A stretch of DNA of 64,000 nt from Oribacterium sinus (GCF_014202695.1 NZ_JACHHH010000001.1:1-64000), one strand, 5' to 3'; positions 28,749 through 37,980 are shown, numbered from the stretch's first letter. Notes: generated by a model from the letters alone, not told the origin. Made by a program: numbers and translations.

Positions 28749-29219
28749 CTATACTCTGATATTCGCCTTTTTGAATTCCTTTTCCAATTCCCTTCTCTGG
28801 GCCTTTTTCTTCATATCTTCCCGCTTATCGTAAAGCTTTTTACCATGGCAGAGTCCCATGTTCAGCTTCACAAGACTTCCTTTAAAATAAAGGGAAAGGG
28901 GCATTAAAGTATAACCCTGCTCCTTGATTTTTCCCAAAAGTCTATGGATTTCCTGCTTGTGCAGCAGAAGCTTTCTGTCTCTTAAGGCATCCTTATTGAA
29001 AATGTTGCCCCGCTCATAGGGGTTGATATGCATGCCCACCACAAAACATTCCCCGTTACGAATCTGACAAAAGGCCTCTTTAATGGAAGCCTGGCCCAAA
29101 CGAAGAGACTTTACTTCGGTTCCGAAAAGCTGAATTCCGCATTCAAAGCTTTCCTCCACAAAGTAGTCGTGAAAGGCTTTTTTATTGTTGGCGATTTGCT
29201 TAATGCTTTCCTTAGTCAA
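28749..29219 (-). CDS. smpB: SsrA-binding protein SmpB
   Basis: SmpB binds tmRNA and brings it to stalled ribosomes for trans-translation. The 156-residue length is normal. Conserved parts are IKQIANNKKAFHDYFVEESFECGIQL, GTEVKSLRLGQASIKEAF and HINPYERGN, then LHKQEIHRLLGKI and a basic C-terminal tail ending near KKAQRRELEKEF. The frame is open further upstream, but TTG at 29217-29219 has AGGAGG 8 bp before it and fits the family start. It overlaps the last 8 bases of rnr, so the two genes are translationally coupled. RNase R degrades mRNAs handled by tmRNA-SmpB, making this a functional pair. Confidence 0.95.
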   Translation of the reverse strand: MTKESIKQIANNKKAFHDYFVEESFECGIQLFGTEVKSLRLGQASIKEAFCQIRNGECFVVGMHINPYERGNIFNKDALRDRKLLLHKQEIHRLLGKIKEQGYTLMPLSLYFKGSLVKLNMGLCHGKKLYDKREDMKKKAQRRELEKEFKKANIRV

Positions 29220-31449
29220 GACTATTGCCTCCTTCTGCATCTTCCGGATAGTAGGGAAGAAAATCAATACTTCTGCTTAGGGTGTCCACCGCATAAACGG
29301 AAATCCACATCGGATCCCCCATGTGGAAGGTCTTTCCGCTTGCCTCGCCTCTAAGACTGATTTCCTCCTCATTGAAAATGTAGTAGTCCTCTGTCATAAA
29401 GCGAAGAGGAATCATGCCCTCAATGCTGTTTTCCAAAGTGACATAAATGCCGTACTGGGTAAGACCGGAAATTCTTCCCGGGAAGACCTCTCCCAAGAAG
29501 TTCTTCATGTACTGACATTTTTTCAGCTTCATACAATCTCGTTCCGCTTCTTCTGCGCGTCTTTCCCGAAGAGAGCTTTGGAGAGCCACTTCCGGCAGAA
29601 TCCGCTCATAATGCCTGCGCCTTTTCTCATTTTCCTGATAGGCGATATTTTCCTTAATAATACGATGAATCTGCAGGTCGGGATAACGGCGGATGGGAGA
29701 GGTAAAATGGCTGTAATATTTACTGGCCAGTCCAAAATGCCCTTCCGGCTCTGTACTGTACTTGGCCTGCTTTAGGGAACGAAGAATCATGTTGCTGAGC
29801 ATGGCTTCCTCCGGTTTTCCCTTTAATTTGGAAAGCAGCTCCTGCAAAGCCTTCGGTCGCAGATTGTCCGGATCCTTTGCCTTTAAACTATAGGAAAAGG
29901 AGGAGAGAACATGGGAGAGATTCTGCCATTTTTCCCAATCCGGCTTTTCGTGAATACGATATAAAAAGGGGATATCCCGCCAGTAATACTCTTCAGCAAC
30001 GGTTTCATTGGCAATGAGCATGAATTCCTCAATAATCTTATGGGATTCTTCCCTTTCCTCTGCACAGATTTTGGAAATATTTCCATTTTCATCAAAATAC
30101 ACCTTGGATTCGGGAAAATCAAAGTCCAAAGCTCCTCTGGCCATTCTGGATTTTCGAAGAAGTCTCGCCAGCTCCCGCATTTTCGTAAGAAGCTCATGGA
30201 AAGGCAGATAAGAAAGCTTCTCCTCCGGGTCCTCCCATTCCTTGTCCTCTAAAAGCGCTGTTACCTTGTGATAGGACATTCTTTTATCGGAGCAAATGAT
30301 GGAGGGAGTGATTTCGTGGGAGAGGGGGCGGCCTTCCCGGTCGAAGTCCATAATACAGCTAAGGCAAAGTCTGTCTACTCCCTCATGGAGGGAGCAAATG
30401 CCGTTGCTTAGGGCCTTCGGCAGCATGGGAATTACCCGGTCTGTCAGGTAAACGGAGGTACCCCGCTCCAAAGCTTCCAAATCCAGAGCACTTCCTTCCT
30501 TCACATAGTCGCTCACATCTGCAATATGCACGTAAAGGCGGTATTCTTCCTTCTCCGGAAAATATTCCAAAGAAATGGCATCATCCAAATCCTTGGCATC
30601 TTCTCCGTCAATGGTGATGGTAGTAAGCTTCCGAAAATCCTTTCGTCCCGGCTCCTCCGCCTTTTCAGGAGAAACGGCATTGGGAAGATGATTGGCCTCT
30701 AAAAGCACATCCTCCGGAAATTCCTCGGGTAAGGAGAAGGAACGAATTACGGAAAGCACATCCATTCCAGGATCATCCTTATGCCCTAAGATTTCCTTCA
30801 CTTCTCCTACGGGGCAGGAGAGAAGAGGGCTGATTCTTTTCCGGGGAATACGACCTCTCGGGGCTTTATTCTCCTTGGAAGGACCATAAGAGAGGATTTC
30901 CAAAACCACCTTATCTCCGGGCACAGCCCCCTTGTCCCTTCCCGGGGAAATCAAAATGCAATCCGGAAGCTTGGGATTATCCGGGGAAAGATAGAGCCCT
31001 TCCCGCTTTTCCTTTACAAGCCCCAGCACTTCCTTGTTGGCCCGTTCTAAAACCTTGCTGATTTTTCCCTCTGCCTTGCTGCCGTTTTCAGATTTTTTGG
31101 TAAGAATGACCTTTACCAGATCCCCGTCCATGGCGTTGCCGGCTTCTCCCTTGGGAATATAGACCTCTTCCTCTTTTTCACTTAGAGAAACAAAGCCGAA
31201 GCCTCGCCGATTGGCATGAAAGGTCCCCTTTTGGGAGAAACTTTCCGCCCGGCTGTATTTCCCTTGCAGGGAAATGCCGATAACGCCCTCCTCCTGCATT
31301 TCCATAAGAAGCTCCTGAAAGGCAGCCCTTTCTTCTTTGGGTACGCCAAGAAAGAAGCAAAGTTCCTTTTCCTTCATGGGGTGGTAGCTTGGATCCTTGA
31401 TAAGATCCAAGATGATTTTCTTTAATTTTTCCCTTTGCTCTTCCCGCAT
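29212..31449 (-). CDS. rnr: Ribonuclease R
   Basis: RNase R is a processive 3'-5' exoribonuclease that digests structured RNA. The 745 residues carry an N-terminal helix-turn-helix-like part (about 1-70) and cold-shock/OB domains (about 75-240, GTFHANRRGFGFVS). The RNB catalytic domain (about 265-590) carries the metal-binding DGEDAKDLDDAI motif and HIADVSDYVKEGSALDLEA. A C-terminal S1 domain (about 655-735, FPGRISGLTQYGIYVTLEN) follows. The long basic tail seen in E. coli RNase R is absent, as in many Firmicutes. AAAGGAG precedes the ATG. A terminator separates it from secG upstream. Confidence 0.96.
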   Translation of the reverse strand: MREEQREKLKKIILDLIKDPSYHPMKEKELCFFLGVPKEERAAFQELLMEMQEEGVIGISLQGKYSRAESFSQKGTFHANRRGFGFVSLSEKEEEVYIPKGEAGNAMDGDLVKVILTKKSENGSKAEGKISKVLERANKEVLGLVKEKREGLYLSPDNPKLPDCILISPGRDKGAVPGDKVVLEILSYGPSKENKAPRGRIPRKRISPLLSCPVGEVKEILGHKDDPGMDVLSVIRSFSLPEEFPEDVLLEANHLPNAVSPEKAEEPGRKDFRKLTTITIDGEDAKDLDDAISLEYFPEKEEYRLYVHIADVSDYVKEGSALDLEALERGTSVYLTDRVIPMLPKALSNGICSLHEGVDRLCLSCIMDFDREGRPLSHEITPSIICSDKRMSYHKVTALLEDKEWEDPEEKLSYLPFHELLTKMRELARLLRKSRMARGALDFDFPESKVYFDENGNISKICAEEREESHKIIEEFMLIANETVAEEYYWRDIPFLYRIHEKPDWEKWQNLSHVLSSFSYSLKAKDPDNLRPKALQELLSKLKGKPEEAMLSNMILRSLKQAKYSTEPEGHFGLASKYYSHFTSPIRRYPDLQIHRIIKENIAYQENEKRRRHYERILPEVALQSSLRERRAEEAERDCMKLKKCQYMKNFLGEVFPGRISGLTQYGIYVTLENSIEGMIPLRFMTEDYYIFNEEEISLRGEASGKTFHMGDPMWISVYAVDTLSRSIDFLPYYPEDAEGGNSLD

Positions 31450-31584
31450 TTTACTCCTTTTGTTCTTTAATTCCTTTTATGGTTTACAAATATTTTCTGT
31501 GAAATTTCCGAGGAACTGTCTGAACTCGCATTTTCACGCCAATTTTTTTAAAAATTCGCTTGTTGGCTTATCTTTGGATATGAG

Positions 31585-31610
31585 AAAAAGCCTGCATAAA
31601 ATGCAGGCTT
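31585..31610 (-). terminator. Terminator between secG and rnr
   Basis: On the minus strand AAGCCTGCAT pairs perfectly with ATGCAGGCTT around TTT and is followed by a short T-run. It lies 21 bp past the secG stop. Confidence 0.8.
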
Positions 31611-31630
31611 ATCATATAGAGGAAATAAAC

Positions 31631-31858
31631 TTACCAAATAATGTCCAGCGCCAATGCTACTGCGAATAAAGCAAAAGCCGCAAACTTAGTAAACTTCTCC
31701 AGGTTTCCTTCTACGGAACGACCTCTATTCTTCTGCCAATAGCTGTCTGTTGTACCGGAGAGAGCGCCTAAGCCCTGACTCTTTCCTTCCTGCATCAGAA
31801 TAATGGCAGACAATGCTAAGCCCAGCAATACAAATACAATAACCAAAAAAATCTTCAT
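31631..31858 (-). CDS. secG: Preprotein translocase subunit SecG
   Basis: SecG is the small membrane subunit of the SecYEG channel. The 75 residues give two transmembrane helices (about 3-20 and 55-74). The conserved connecting loop LMQEGKSQGLGALSGTTDSYWQKNRGRSVEGNLEKFTKF lies between. GAAAGGAA precedes the ATG. It is followed by rnr and smpB, an order common in Firmicutes, but here a good terminator intervenes. Confidence 0.95.
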   Translation of the reverse strand: MKIFLVIVFVLLGLALSAIILMQEGKSQGLGALSGTTDSYWQKNRGRSVEGNLEKFTKFAAFALFAVALALDIIW

Positions 31859-31970
31859 GGAAAACCATTCCTTTCAAATTTACATACCGACTGAGTATAG
31901 CATGATAGGGATAGGCGAGGCAAGTATTTTTTATGGAAAAACAGTGCTGAGACTTTATGGAAAAAAATCA

Positions 31971-32624
31971 CTAAGGCTTAGCTATAAACTTACAAATCGG
32001 ATTTCCCTTGGAAGAGAATTTCTCCTCATATTCGGTCATCACATTTCCCTCATTCAGGACAGGATCATGGTGTAGATCTCTTGTATTTGCCAGAATCTGC
32101 CAGTGACATTCCTCCAAGCTTTCCAAGGAATAGCTAAATAGGTCTTGATTATCGGTCTTCATTTCCACGAAGGCGTCTTTTGCCAGAATTTCTTTGTAAA
32201 TCTTTAAAAAGACAGGACTGCTAAGTCTTCGATTTGCCTGCCTTTTTTTTGGCCAGGGATCGGAGAAATTCAGGTAGATTTTTCCGATTTCCTCAGGAGC
32301 AAAGACATCTGCCAAAAGTCTGGCATCTATACTGATGTAGAAAAGATTTGTGAGAGTAAGCTCAGGCTCCTGTTTTTCCCTCCTTTGAATCGCTTTCAGT
32401 AAAACGCTGTCGTAGCGCTCAATTCCGATATAGTTAATCTCCGGATTTCTTTTGGCCATTTCAAAGATAAACTGTCCCTTGCCCATACCGATTTCGATGT
32501 GCAAAGGATTGGTATTTCCAAAGAGCTTTTCGGAAAAAGCTCCCTTGTATTGTTCCGGATTTGATAAAACATAGTGAGAATTTGCTACAAAATCTTCGGA
32601 ACCGGGGATATGACGTAAACGCAT
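31971..32624 (-). CDS. trmB: tRNA (guanine-N7-)-methyltransferase TrmB
   Basis: TrmB methylates guanosine-46 in the tRNA variable loop using S-adenosylmethionine. The 217-residue length is typical. The SAM-binding region HIEIGMGKGQFIFEMAKRNP lies at about residues 43-62. The signature NFSDPWPKKRQANRRL (catalytic Asp in DPWPKKR) is at about 138-153, and the C-terminal TEYEEKFSSKGNPI block is present. AAAGGAG precedes the ATG. It appears monocistronic and is divergent from the NlpC/P60 lipoprotein across a highly structured 503-bp gap. Confidence 0.96.
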   Translation of the reverse strand: MRLRHIPGSEDFVANSHYVLSNPEQYKGAFSEKLFGNTNPLHIEIGMGKGQFIFEMAKRNPEINYIGIERYDSVLLKAIQRREKQEPELTLTNLFYISIDARLLADVFAPEEIGKIYLNFSDPWPKKRQANRRLSSPVFLKIYKEILAKDAFVEMKTDNQDLFSYSLESLEECHWQILANTRDLHHDPVLNEGNVMTEYEEKFSSKGNPICKFIAKP

Positions 32625-32745
32625 AGGTACTCCTTTATAGATAGTTTTAGATTGAGGAGGGAAAGCAATATCGAAATGTTAGAACAAACATGAAAACAGG
32701 ATCTTCAAATTTTAAAGAAAAGGGATGTTGATTGAGGAAAGCTTC

Positions 32746-32879
32746 AGCATCACCTGGAAAGAATGCTTGCATTCTTTCCGTATTGCGTAGGACAAGGCGG
32801 TGCAGTCGGAAATGCTTGCATTCCCGCCTGCGCCACCTTTGTCCTACACAAAAATGTGCGGAGCACATTTGGTGATGCT
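32746..32879. repeat. Cloverleaf-like palindrome cluster
   Basis: An outer stem AGCATCACC (32746-32754) / GGTGATGCT (32871-32879) encloses three separate hairpins. They are a perfect 24-bp palindrome at 32756-32779; a long stem at 32787-32847 whose 29-base arms differ mainly by G-T pairs; and AAATGTGC/GCACATTT at 32852-32870. TTGCATTC occurs in the first two hairpins. No gene, tRNA or known riboswitch is recognised here. Confidence 0.8.
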
Positions 32880-32886
32880 TAGTAAA

Positions 32887-32961
32887 GAAGCAAATGAATA
32901 CCGTGCAGTATTCATTACCTATTTGCTTAAGAGTTTCTTGAACTTCCAAAAACTCTTAAAT
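32887..32961. repeat. Two further hairpins next to the cloverleaf
   Basis: AGCAAAT and GAATAC pair with GTATTC and ATTTGCT around CGTGCA (about 32888-32928). TTAAGAGTTT pairs with AAAAACTCTTAA (about 32927-32960). The second hairpin could end a transcript, but no T-run follows. Confidence 0.6.
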
Positions 32962-33127
32962 TATTCCTCTTGCCCTTTTCTTCCTTTTCCTTGATTTTTA
33001 CTGTTTTTTTATACCTTGCCGGCTCTCCTCCTAATCAAAATTAAGATTTTCTTTATAGGATAGGAACAGTGCCTATGGTATCATAGAACAGCGTTTTCAT
33101 CTATAGAAATAAGAGGTACAAAAATAT

Positions 33128-34753
33128 ATGCAAGATCATATACGGAATTCAAAATTATTCCATAGAGGACTTTCTCTTGTCTTAGTAGCCGGTCTATTGG
33201 GGCTTACTGCTTGTGAGAAGAAGCTTGGCGCTGAGGAGCAGGCTGCTTCTTCTTCGGATATTGTCCTGACAACGGAAGCGGAGTCGGAAGGTGTGATGGC
33301 TATTGCGGCTCTCGGCTTAAATGCCAATGTTCTTCCCTCTATTGAAGGAGTTACCATTGACGGGCAGGCAGAGGACTTAGCACCGGTTAATCTTACCGTA
33401 GGTGTAATTAATTCTGTTGTTAAGGATTTGCAACAAAGATTGATGAACCTTGGTTATATGGAGGAGGATGAACCGACTACCTATTACGGAGATGCTACCT
33501 CAAAGGCCGTGCAGTATTTCCAAAGACAGACAGGACGGAAAATGGACGGTATTACCGGCGTAGACACCTGGGATGCCTTGATGTCGGAATCAGCCCCCCA
33601 TTATGCGGCAAAGCTTGGTTTTCAGGGAGACGATATCACCAAGATTCAGTATCGTTTGTATAACCTGGGATATCTTACGGAAAGCGGTCAGATTAACGGA
33701 ACCTTTGATCAGGATACGGAAACTGCGGTAAAGAAATTGCAGGAAGTTAATAAACTGACGATAGACGGAACAGTGGGCCAGACCACTTACAATCTTCTAT
33801 ACTCCGATGAAGTAAAGGCCAATATTATTGCTCTCGGAGAACAGAGCGAGATAGTAAAAAAATATCAGAATCGTCTGATTGCATTGGGATATCTTTCCGG
33901 AGAGGCGGATGGAAATTTTGGACTTAGTACGCAAAATGCCATTCGTGCCTTCCAGTCCAGAAATGACCAGGTAGTGGACGGCTACCTCGGCCCGGATACC
34001 AGAAGTCTTATGGACTCTGAAAATGCCAAACCCTTCGGTATGCGTCTTGGCGAACAAAGTGATGATGTAAAGAATATGCAAAATCTTTTGGTAAAATACG
34101 GCTATCTTTCTCAGGATAAGGCCTCCGGCTATTTTGGAGAGCTGACAAAAGATGCAGTTATTGCCTTCCAGTCTGTGAATGGTTTAGGAACGGACGGAAC
34201 CGCAGGAGCCAAAACATTGCAGCTTCTTCAGTCCGGTACAGCCAAGTCTAAACCAAAGCCCAAAGCAAAGGCAAATACACCAAGCCGTGGCAATAGAGGC
34301 GGTGCAGCCGGAGGAAATTCCGCTCCGGCAGGAAGAGGAGATACCGGCTCAGGCGGAAGTGTTTCTTCCGGTGTGGGAGGCGCAACAGTTTCCGGTTCTG
34401 CAGGATCTTTGATTTCCATTGCGTCCTCCAAAATCGGTTCTCCCTATGTATGGGGCGCTAAGGGTCCGAATTCCTTCGACTGTTCCGGTTTTGTATACTG
34501 GTGTTTGAACCAGGCCGGCGTGGGAACTTCCTATATGACCTCCTCCGGTTGGAGAAATCCGGGACGATTTAAGAAAGTAAGTATGGGAGAACTACAGGCA
34601 GGAGATATTGTAGTGGTACGAGGACACGTAGGCATTTATGCCGGAGGAGGCTCCGTTATCGATGCATCATCCTCCAATGGCCGCGTGGTGCACAGAAGCT
34701 TATCCGGCTGGTGGGCCAATAACTTTATAACCGCATGGAGAATCTTCAGCTAA
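33128..34753 (+). CDS. Cell-wall lipoprotein with peptidoglycan-binding repeats and NlpC/P60 peptidase
   Basis: A 541-residue exported protein likely to cleave cell-wall stem peptides. The signal peptide ends in lipobox GLTAC with Cys29 as lipid anchor. Four PG_binding_1-type repeats follow (about 95-375), each with an LxxLGY...GxFxxxTxxAVxxFQ pattern. A Pro/Lys then Gly/Ser-rich linker (about 376-430) leads to the NlpC/P60 domain. Catalytic Cys is in NSFDCSGFVYW and His in GHVGIYAGG. Four substrate-binding repeats ahead of one catalytic domain suggests tight wall binding. An AAGAGG ribosome site precedes the ATG, and a TATCAT-type -10 lies near 33080. Confidence 0.93.
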   Translation: MQDHIRNSKLFHRGLSLVLVAGLLGLTACEKKLGAEEQAASSSDIVLTTEAESEGVMAIAALGLNANVLPSIEGVTIDGQAEDLAPVNLTVGVINSVVKDLQQRLMNLGYMEEDEPTTYYGDATSKAVQYFQRQTGRKMDGITGVDTWDALMSESAPHYAAKLGFQGDDITKIQYRLYNLGYLTESGQINGTFDQDTETAVKKLQEVNKLTIDGTVGQTTYNLLYSDEVKANIIALGEQSEIVKKYQNRLIALGYLSGEADGNFGLSTQNAIRAFQSRNDQVVDGYLGPDTRSLMDSENAKPFGMRLGEQSDDVKNMQNLLVKYGYLSQDKASGYFGELTKDAVIAFQSVNGLGTDGTAGAKTLQLLQSGTAKSKPKPKAKANTPSRGNRGGAAGGNSAPAGRGDTGSGGSVSSGVGGATVSGSAGSLISIASSKIGSPYVWGAKGPNSFDCSGFVYWCLNQAGVGTSYMTSSGWRNPGRFKKVSMGELQAGDIVVVRGHVGIYAGGGSVIDASSSNGRVVHRSLSGWWANNFITAWRIFS

Positions 34754-34810
34754 CAGCAGCAGAAGACTGAGCAAGTGAAGAACTGTAAAAACCAATAAAG
34801 AAAGAAAAAG

Positions 34811-35325
34811 ATGCAGTATAGGTCTGAAATAAGGGGCAATCTGAGCCCGTTGATACTAACGGCGAGCTGACTAAGTGAAGGACTACAAAAATCAATAAAA
34901 GAAGCAAAAGATGCAGTGTGGGTCTGAAATAAAGGGCAATCTGAGCCCGTCGGTACTAGCGGCGAGCTGACCAAGTGAAGGACTACAAAAATCAATAAAC
35001 GAAGCGAAAGATGCAGTGCTGGTCTGAAATAAGAGGTATCTGGGCTGGTGAGCCGACCAAGTGAAGGACTATAAAACTCAATAAAAGCAGCGATAGATGC
35101 AGTATAGGTCTGAAATAAGGGGCAATCTGAGCCCGTCGGTACTTGCGAAAAACACAGAAACTGTGTTTTTCGCTTAGTATCCGCTACGAGGCGAGGTTAG
35201 CGAGAGCGTGCCCCCGTTTCAGACCTATACTGCATCAGAGCGTATTTTCTACATTGCTTACAGTCCATCACTACGAAGGGCGAACATAGCGAGAGCGTGC
35301 CCCAATTCCAGACCCACACTGCGTC
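34811..35325. repeat. Nested array of hairpin-repeat halves (R5)
   Basis: Four direct left halves start with GATGCAGT at about 34811, 34910, 35010 and 35096 (spacing 100, 100 and 86 bp). Only the last has its right half directly after it: 35096-35123 pairs with 35210-35236 around the same core as R1. A second right half ends at about 35325. It complements the 34910 copy, GTGTGGGTC against GACCCACAC, instead of the nearest one. A perfect inner hairpin AAAAACACAG/CTGTGTTTTT lies at 35148-35169. The remainder of the 725-bp gap (34754-35478) shows no gene. Confidence 0.8.
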
Positions 35326-35478
35326 AGAGCATGCTTTCTTCATTGCTTACAGAATTCCGTTAGAAAGACTGGACGAAACGGCATTTTTCCCTTATCTTTA
35401 AAGGATAGGAAAAGAGATAGCAAAAGGATAGTCAGTACATTCCTTTTTTATACGATATCCACCCGAAGGGAGAGACTT

Positions 35479-36402
35479 ATGGGAAAGAAAACAACGTTGG
35501 TAATCATGGCTGCGGGATTGGGCTCCCGTTATGGTGCGGGCATTAAGCAGTTGGCAAAAATTGGTCCCCATGGAGAGATTATCATGGATTATTCCGTGCA
35601 TGATGCCCTGGAAGCAGGCTTTGAAAAGCTGGTTTTTGTGATTCGAAAGGATATTGAGGCGGACTTCCGGGAAATAATTGGGAAGAGAATCGAAAAGATT
35701 GCGGATGTAGATTATGTTTTTCAGGAAATCACGGCACTGCCTGAAGGATTTTCTGTGCCGGAGGGGCGCACAAAGCCCTGGGGAACAGCCCATGCATTAA
35801 TGCAGTGCAGAAAGCAGGTACAGGGACCCTTTGGAGTGATTAACGCGGATGATTTCTACGGAAAAGAGGGCTTTCGTCTAATCAATGATTTCTTACAGGC
35901 AGACAGAGCGGATTCCGGTATGATGGAAATGTGCATGGCAGGCTATCATTTGGTAAATACCCTTTCCAAGTACGGTTCTGTAAATCGTGGAATTTGTCAG
36001 GTGAGTGCAGAAGGCTATCTTCAGTCCATTTCCGAAACCTACAATATTGAACGCAAGGAAGACGGCATTTTACGAGGAGAAAATCAACAGAAGAAAGTTG
36101 TGGAGCTGCAGGAGGATGCCATTGCTTCCATGAATATGTTTGGACTTCCGGAGCATTTTCTGGATGTACTGATTGAAAAATTCCCTTCTTGGTTGGAGAA
36201 ATACGGCAAGGAAGCCAAGTCTGAGTATCTGTTGCCCAGAGAGGTAGATTGCCTGATGAAGGAAGGAAAGGCCAGAGTAAAGGTTTTAGAGGATCATGAC
36301 CGTTGGTTCGGTGTGACCTATCAGGAAGACCGTGCATTGGCGGAAGAAGCTTTACGGGAATGTATTGCAAAGGGCTTATATCCGGAACAATTATATCGCT
36401 AA
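35479..36402 (+). CDS. Nucleotidyltransferase of the sugar-phosphate NTP-transferase family
   Basis: The 307-residue protein has the NTP-transferase signature MAAGLGSRYGAGIKQL near its N-terminus (GLGSRYG in place of the usual GxGTRL). It also has the metal-binding INADDFYG motif (about residue 120) expected for enzymes that join NTPs to sugar phosphates. KPWGTAHAL aligns with the product-binding loop. The exact sugar cannot be told. It stands between an NlpC/P60 lipoprotein and a membrane protein, so a cell-envelope role is possible. GGGAGAG precedes the ATG. Its last 31 bases are the first unit of a tandem repeat that continues beyond the stop. Confidence 0.85.
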   Translation: MGKKTTLVIMAAGLGSRYGAGIKQLAKIGPHGEIIMDYSVHDALEAGFEKLVFVIRKDIEADFREIIGKRIEKIADVDYVFQEITALPEGFSVPEGRTKPWGTAHALMQCRKQVQGPFGVINADDFYGKEGFRLINDFLQADRADSGMMEMCMAGYHLVNTLSKYGSVNRGICQVSAEGYLQSISETYNIERKEDGILRGENQQKKVVELQEDAIASMNMFGLPEHFLDVLIEKFPSWLEKYGKEAKSEYLLPREVDCLMKEGKARVKVLEDHDRWFGVTYQEDRALAEEALRECIAKGLYPEQLYR

Positions 36403-36491
36403 GGGAGTATATTCGGAGCAGTTGTATCGCAAAAAGGATACGTCCCCAAGTTATATTGCTAAAGGAATGTATCCGGAGCAGTGATACCGTT
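36370..36491. repeat. Tandem 29-31-bp repeat starting inside the gene end
   Basis: Units at 36370-36400, 36401-36431, 36432-36460 and 36461-36491 share A-AGG-nTATnTCCGGAnCAnTTATAnCGCT. The first encodes the C-terminal KGLYPEQLYR and stop; the others are non-coding because the unit is not a multiple of three. Confidence 0.75.
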
Positions 36492-36513
36492 AAGTTAAGA
36501 TAGGGAGTAGGCT

Positions 36514-37980
36514 TTGGCGGATCGGGAAAGAGAATCAAGAAAAAGGAAATTAAAGCAAAGGGTCATCATCGGAAGTAAGGCGGAAGAAGGTCTTTTAGAA
36601 GAACGACAGGACGAAGAGAGAAAGGCAGAAGACAATCCGTTTTCTTTAACGGCGAAAAACTTTTGGCTTCCTTTTTTGTTGATTCTTTTCTTTCTTTTTG
36701 CGGTAGGCTTTTTCTTTTATGGAAGAAGACGTTTTGGACAAAAAGAACTTCTATGGAAGGACAGTCTGGAAGAAAGTAAGGGCGTAGAGGAGGAATACAG
36801 CTATTTTCCTTACCGGGATGGCGTAATCAAACTCAGTAAGGACGGGGCGAAGTATGTTTCTTCCCAAGGAAAAGTGCTTTGGGATCAGGCCTTTGAAATG
36901 GGACGAGCTTTGGTTTCGGTTTCCGGAGACTATGCGGTAATCGGTGAGCAGGGCGGTACCAGGCTGTATATTTTTTCTGCCCAGGGACTTAGCGGGCAGG
37001 GGGAAGCGCCCAGTACCATAGAAAAATTACGGATTTCCGAAAAAGGTGTGGTTTATGCGCTTTTGTCGGAGGATCAGGGAACCTATATCACGGTATTTTC
37101 CAAGGAAGGCAAAAATCTGGACATCGGCATCAAGTCGGTGATGTCGGGGGACGGTTATCCCATGGATTTGTCCGTATCTCCGGATGGGACGGAGCTCTGT
37201 GTAGCATTTGCCCATTTGGAACAGACCACTGTGAAATCCAGAGTGGTTTACTATAATTTTTCTTCCTTAGGGAAAAATGCCGGTGCTGACCGAGTGGTAG
37301 GGGGCTTTACCGATGATTTTTCCGGCGGCATTGTGGGAAGAGTACAGTTTTTTACTGATGAGGAATCCTTTGCGGCGTATGATGGGGGATTGGCTTTCTT
37401 CTCCACGAAAGTCAGAACCAGTCCGGAGTTGAAGAAAAAGGTAGAAATTCCGGAAACGATTCGGATGATTTCCTATGATAAAAATTACCTTGCAGTCCTT
37501 ACGGATCAAAGGGGCGAGCCTCAGGAGGATGCGGGAAAGTCCGGAGGCAAAGAGGGTACAAAGGGCGGCAATACTAAAGAACCGAAGACAAAGAAACAAA
37601 GTCCTGTAGCAAGTGGAAGTACTCTTACAGAAAGCAAAGAGAATGTCGGTAAAGAAAAGCAAAAGACGAAAAGTTCTTCCGGAAGGAAAAAGGAAAAGCA
37701 GGAAAAACCCTATAGACTTTTGATTTTCCGAAAGACCGGAGAGAAAATTTTGGATAAACCCATAGACTTTATGGGCAACAACATGGAATTAAGTCAGGAC
37801 AAGGTGATTCTCTATCAAGAGAAATATTTTAAAGTTTATGATTTTCAAGGCAGACTGCGTTATAATGGGGAGACCGAAGAAGGTTTGCAATACATTCGTT
37901 CTTTGTCAAAAATTCAGTTCGGAGGAACGGATTTATTCTTGGCATATCGAAACAGGGAAGAGGCTATTCGGGTAAAATAG
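36514..37980 (+). CDS. Single-pass membrane protein, DUF5711-like beta-propeller
   Basis: The 488 residues comprise a basic cytoplasmic N-terminus (about 1-48) and one transmembrane helix (about 50-72, FWLPFLLILFFLFAVGFFFY). A large extracellular part has repeated short beta-rich motifs (DGVIKLSKDGAKYVSSQGKVLW, SVSPDGTELCVAF) like the DUF5711 family. A Lys/Gly/Ser-rich insert of about 60 residues (about 345-405) interrupts it. Start is TTG at 36514 with AGGGAG upstream; the first residues MADRERESRKRK fit a cytoplasmic head. It precedes a ROK kinase by 75 bp. Function is unknown; family name is by resemblance. Confidence 0.7.
   Translation: MADRERESRKRKLKQRVIIGSKAEEGLLEERQDEERKAEDNPFSLTAKNFWLPFLLILFFLFAVGFFFYGRRRFGQKELLWKDSLEESKGVEEEYSYFPYRDGVIKLSKDGAKYVSSQGKVLWDQAFEMGRALVSVSGDYAVIGEQGGTRLYIFSAQGLSGQGEAPSTIEKLRISEKGVVYALLSEDQGTYITVFSKEGKNLDIGIKSVMSGDGYPMDLSVSPDGTELCVAFAHLEQTTVKSRVVYYNFSSLGKNAGADRVVGGFTDDFSGGIVGRVQFFTDEESFAAYDGGLAFFSTKVRTSPELKKKVEIPETIRMISYDKNYLAVLTDQRGEPQEDAGKSGGKEGTKGGNTKEPKTKKQSPVASGSTLTESKENVGKEKQKTKSSSGRKKEKQEKPYRLLIFRKTGEKILDKPIDFMGNNMELSQDKVILYQEKYFKVYDFQGRLRYNGETEEGLQYIRSLSKIQFGGTDLFLAYRNREEAIRVK

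Noticed and set aside
32746-32879. tRNA or known riboswitch in the cloverleaf palindromes
   Set aside because: Stem lengths far exceed tRNA arms, there is no TTCnA loop or CCA end, and no riboswitch core motif was recognised.
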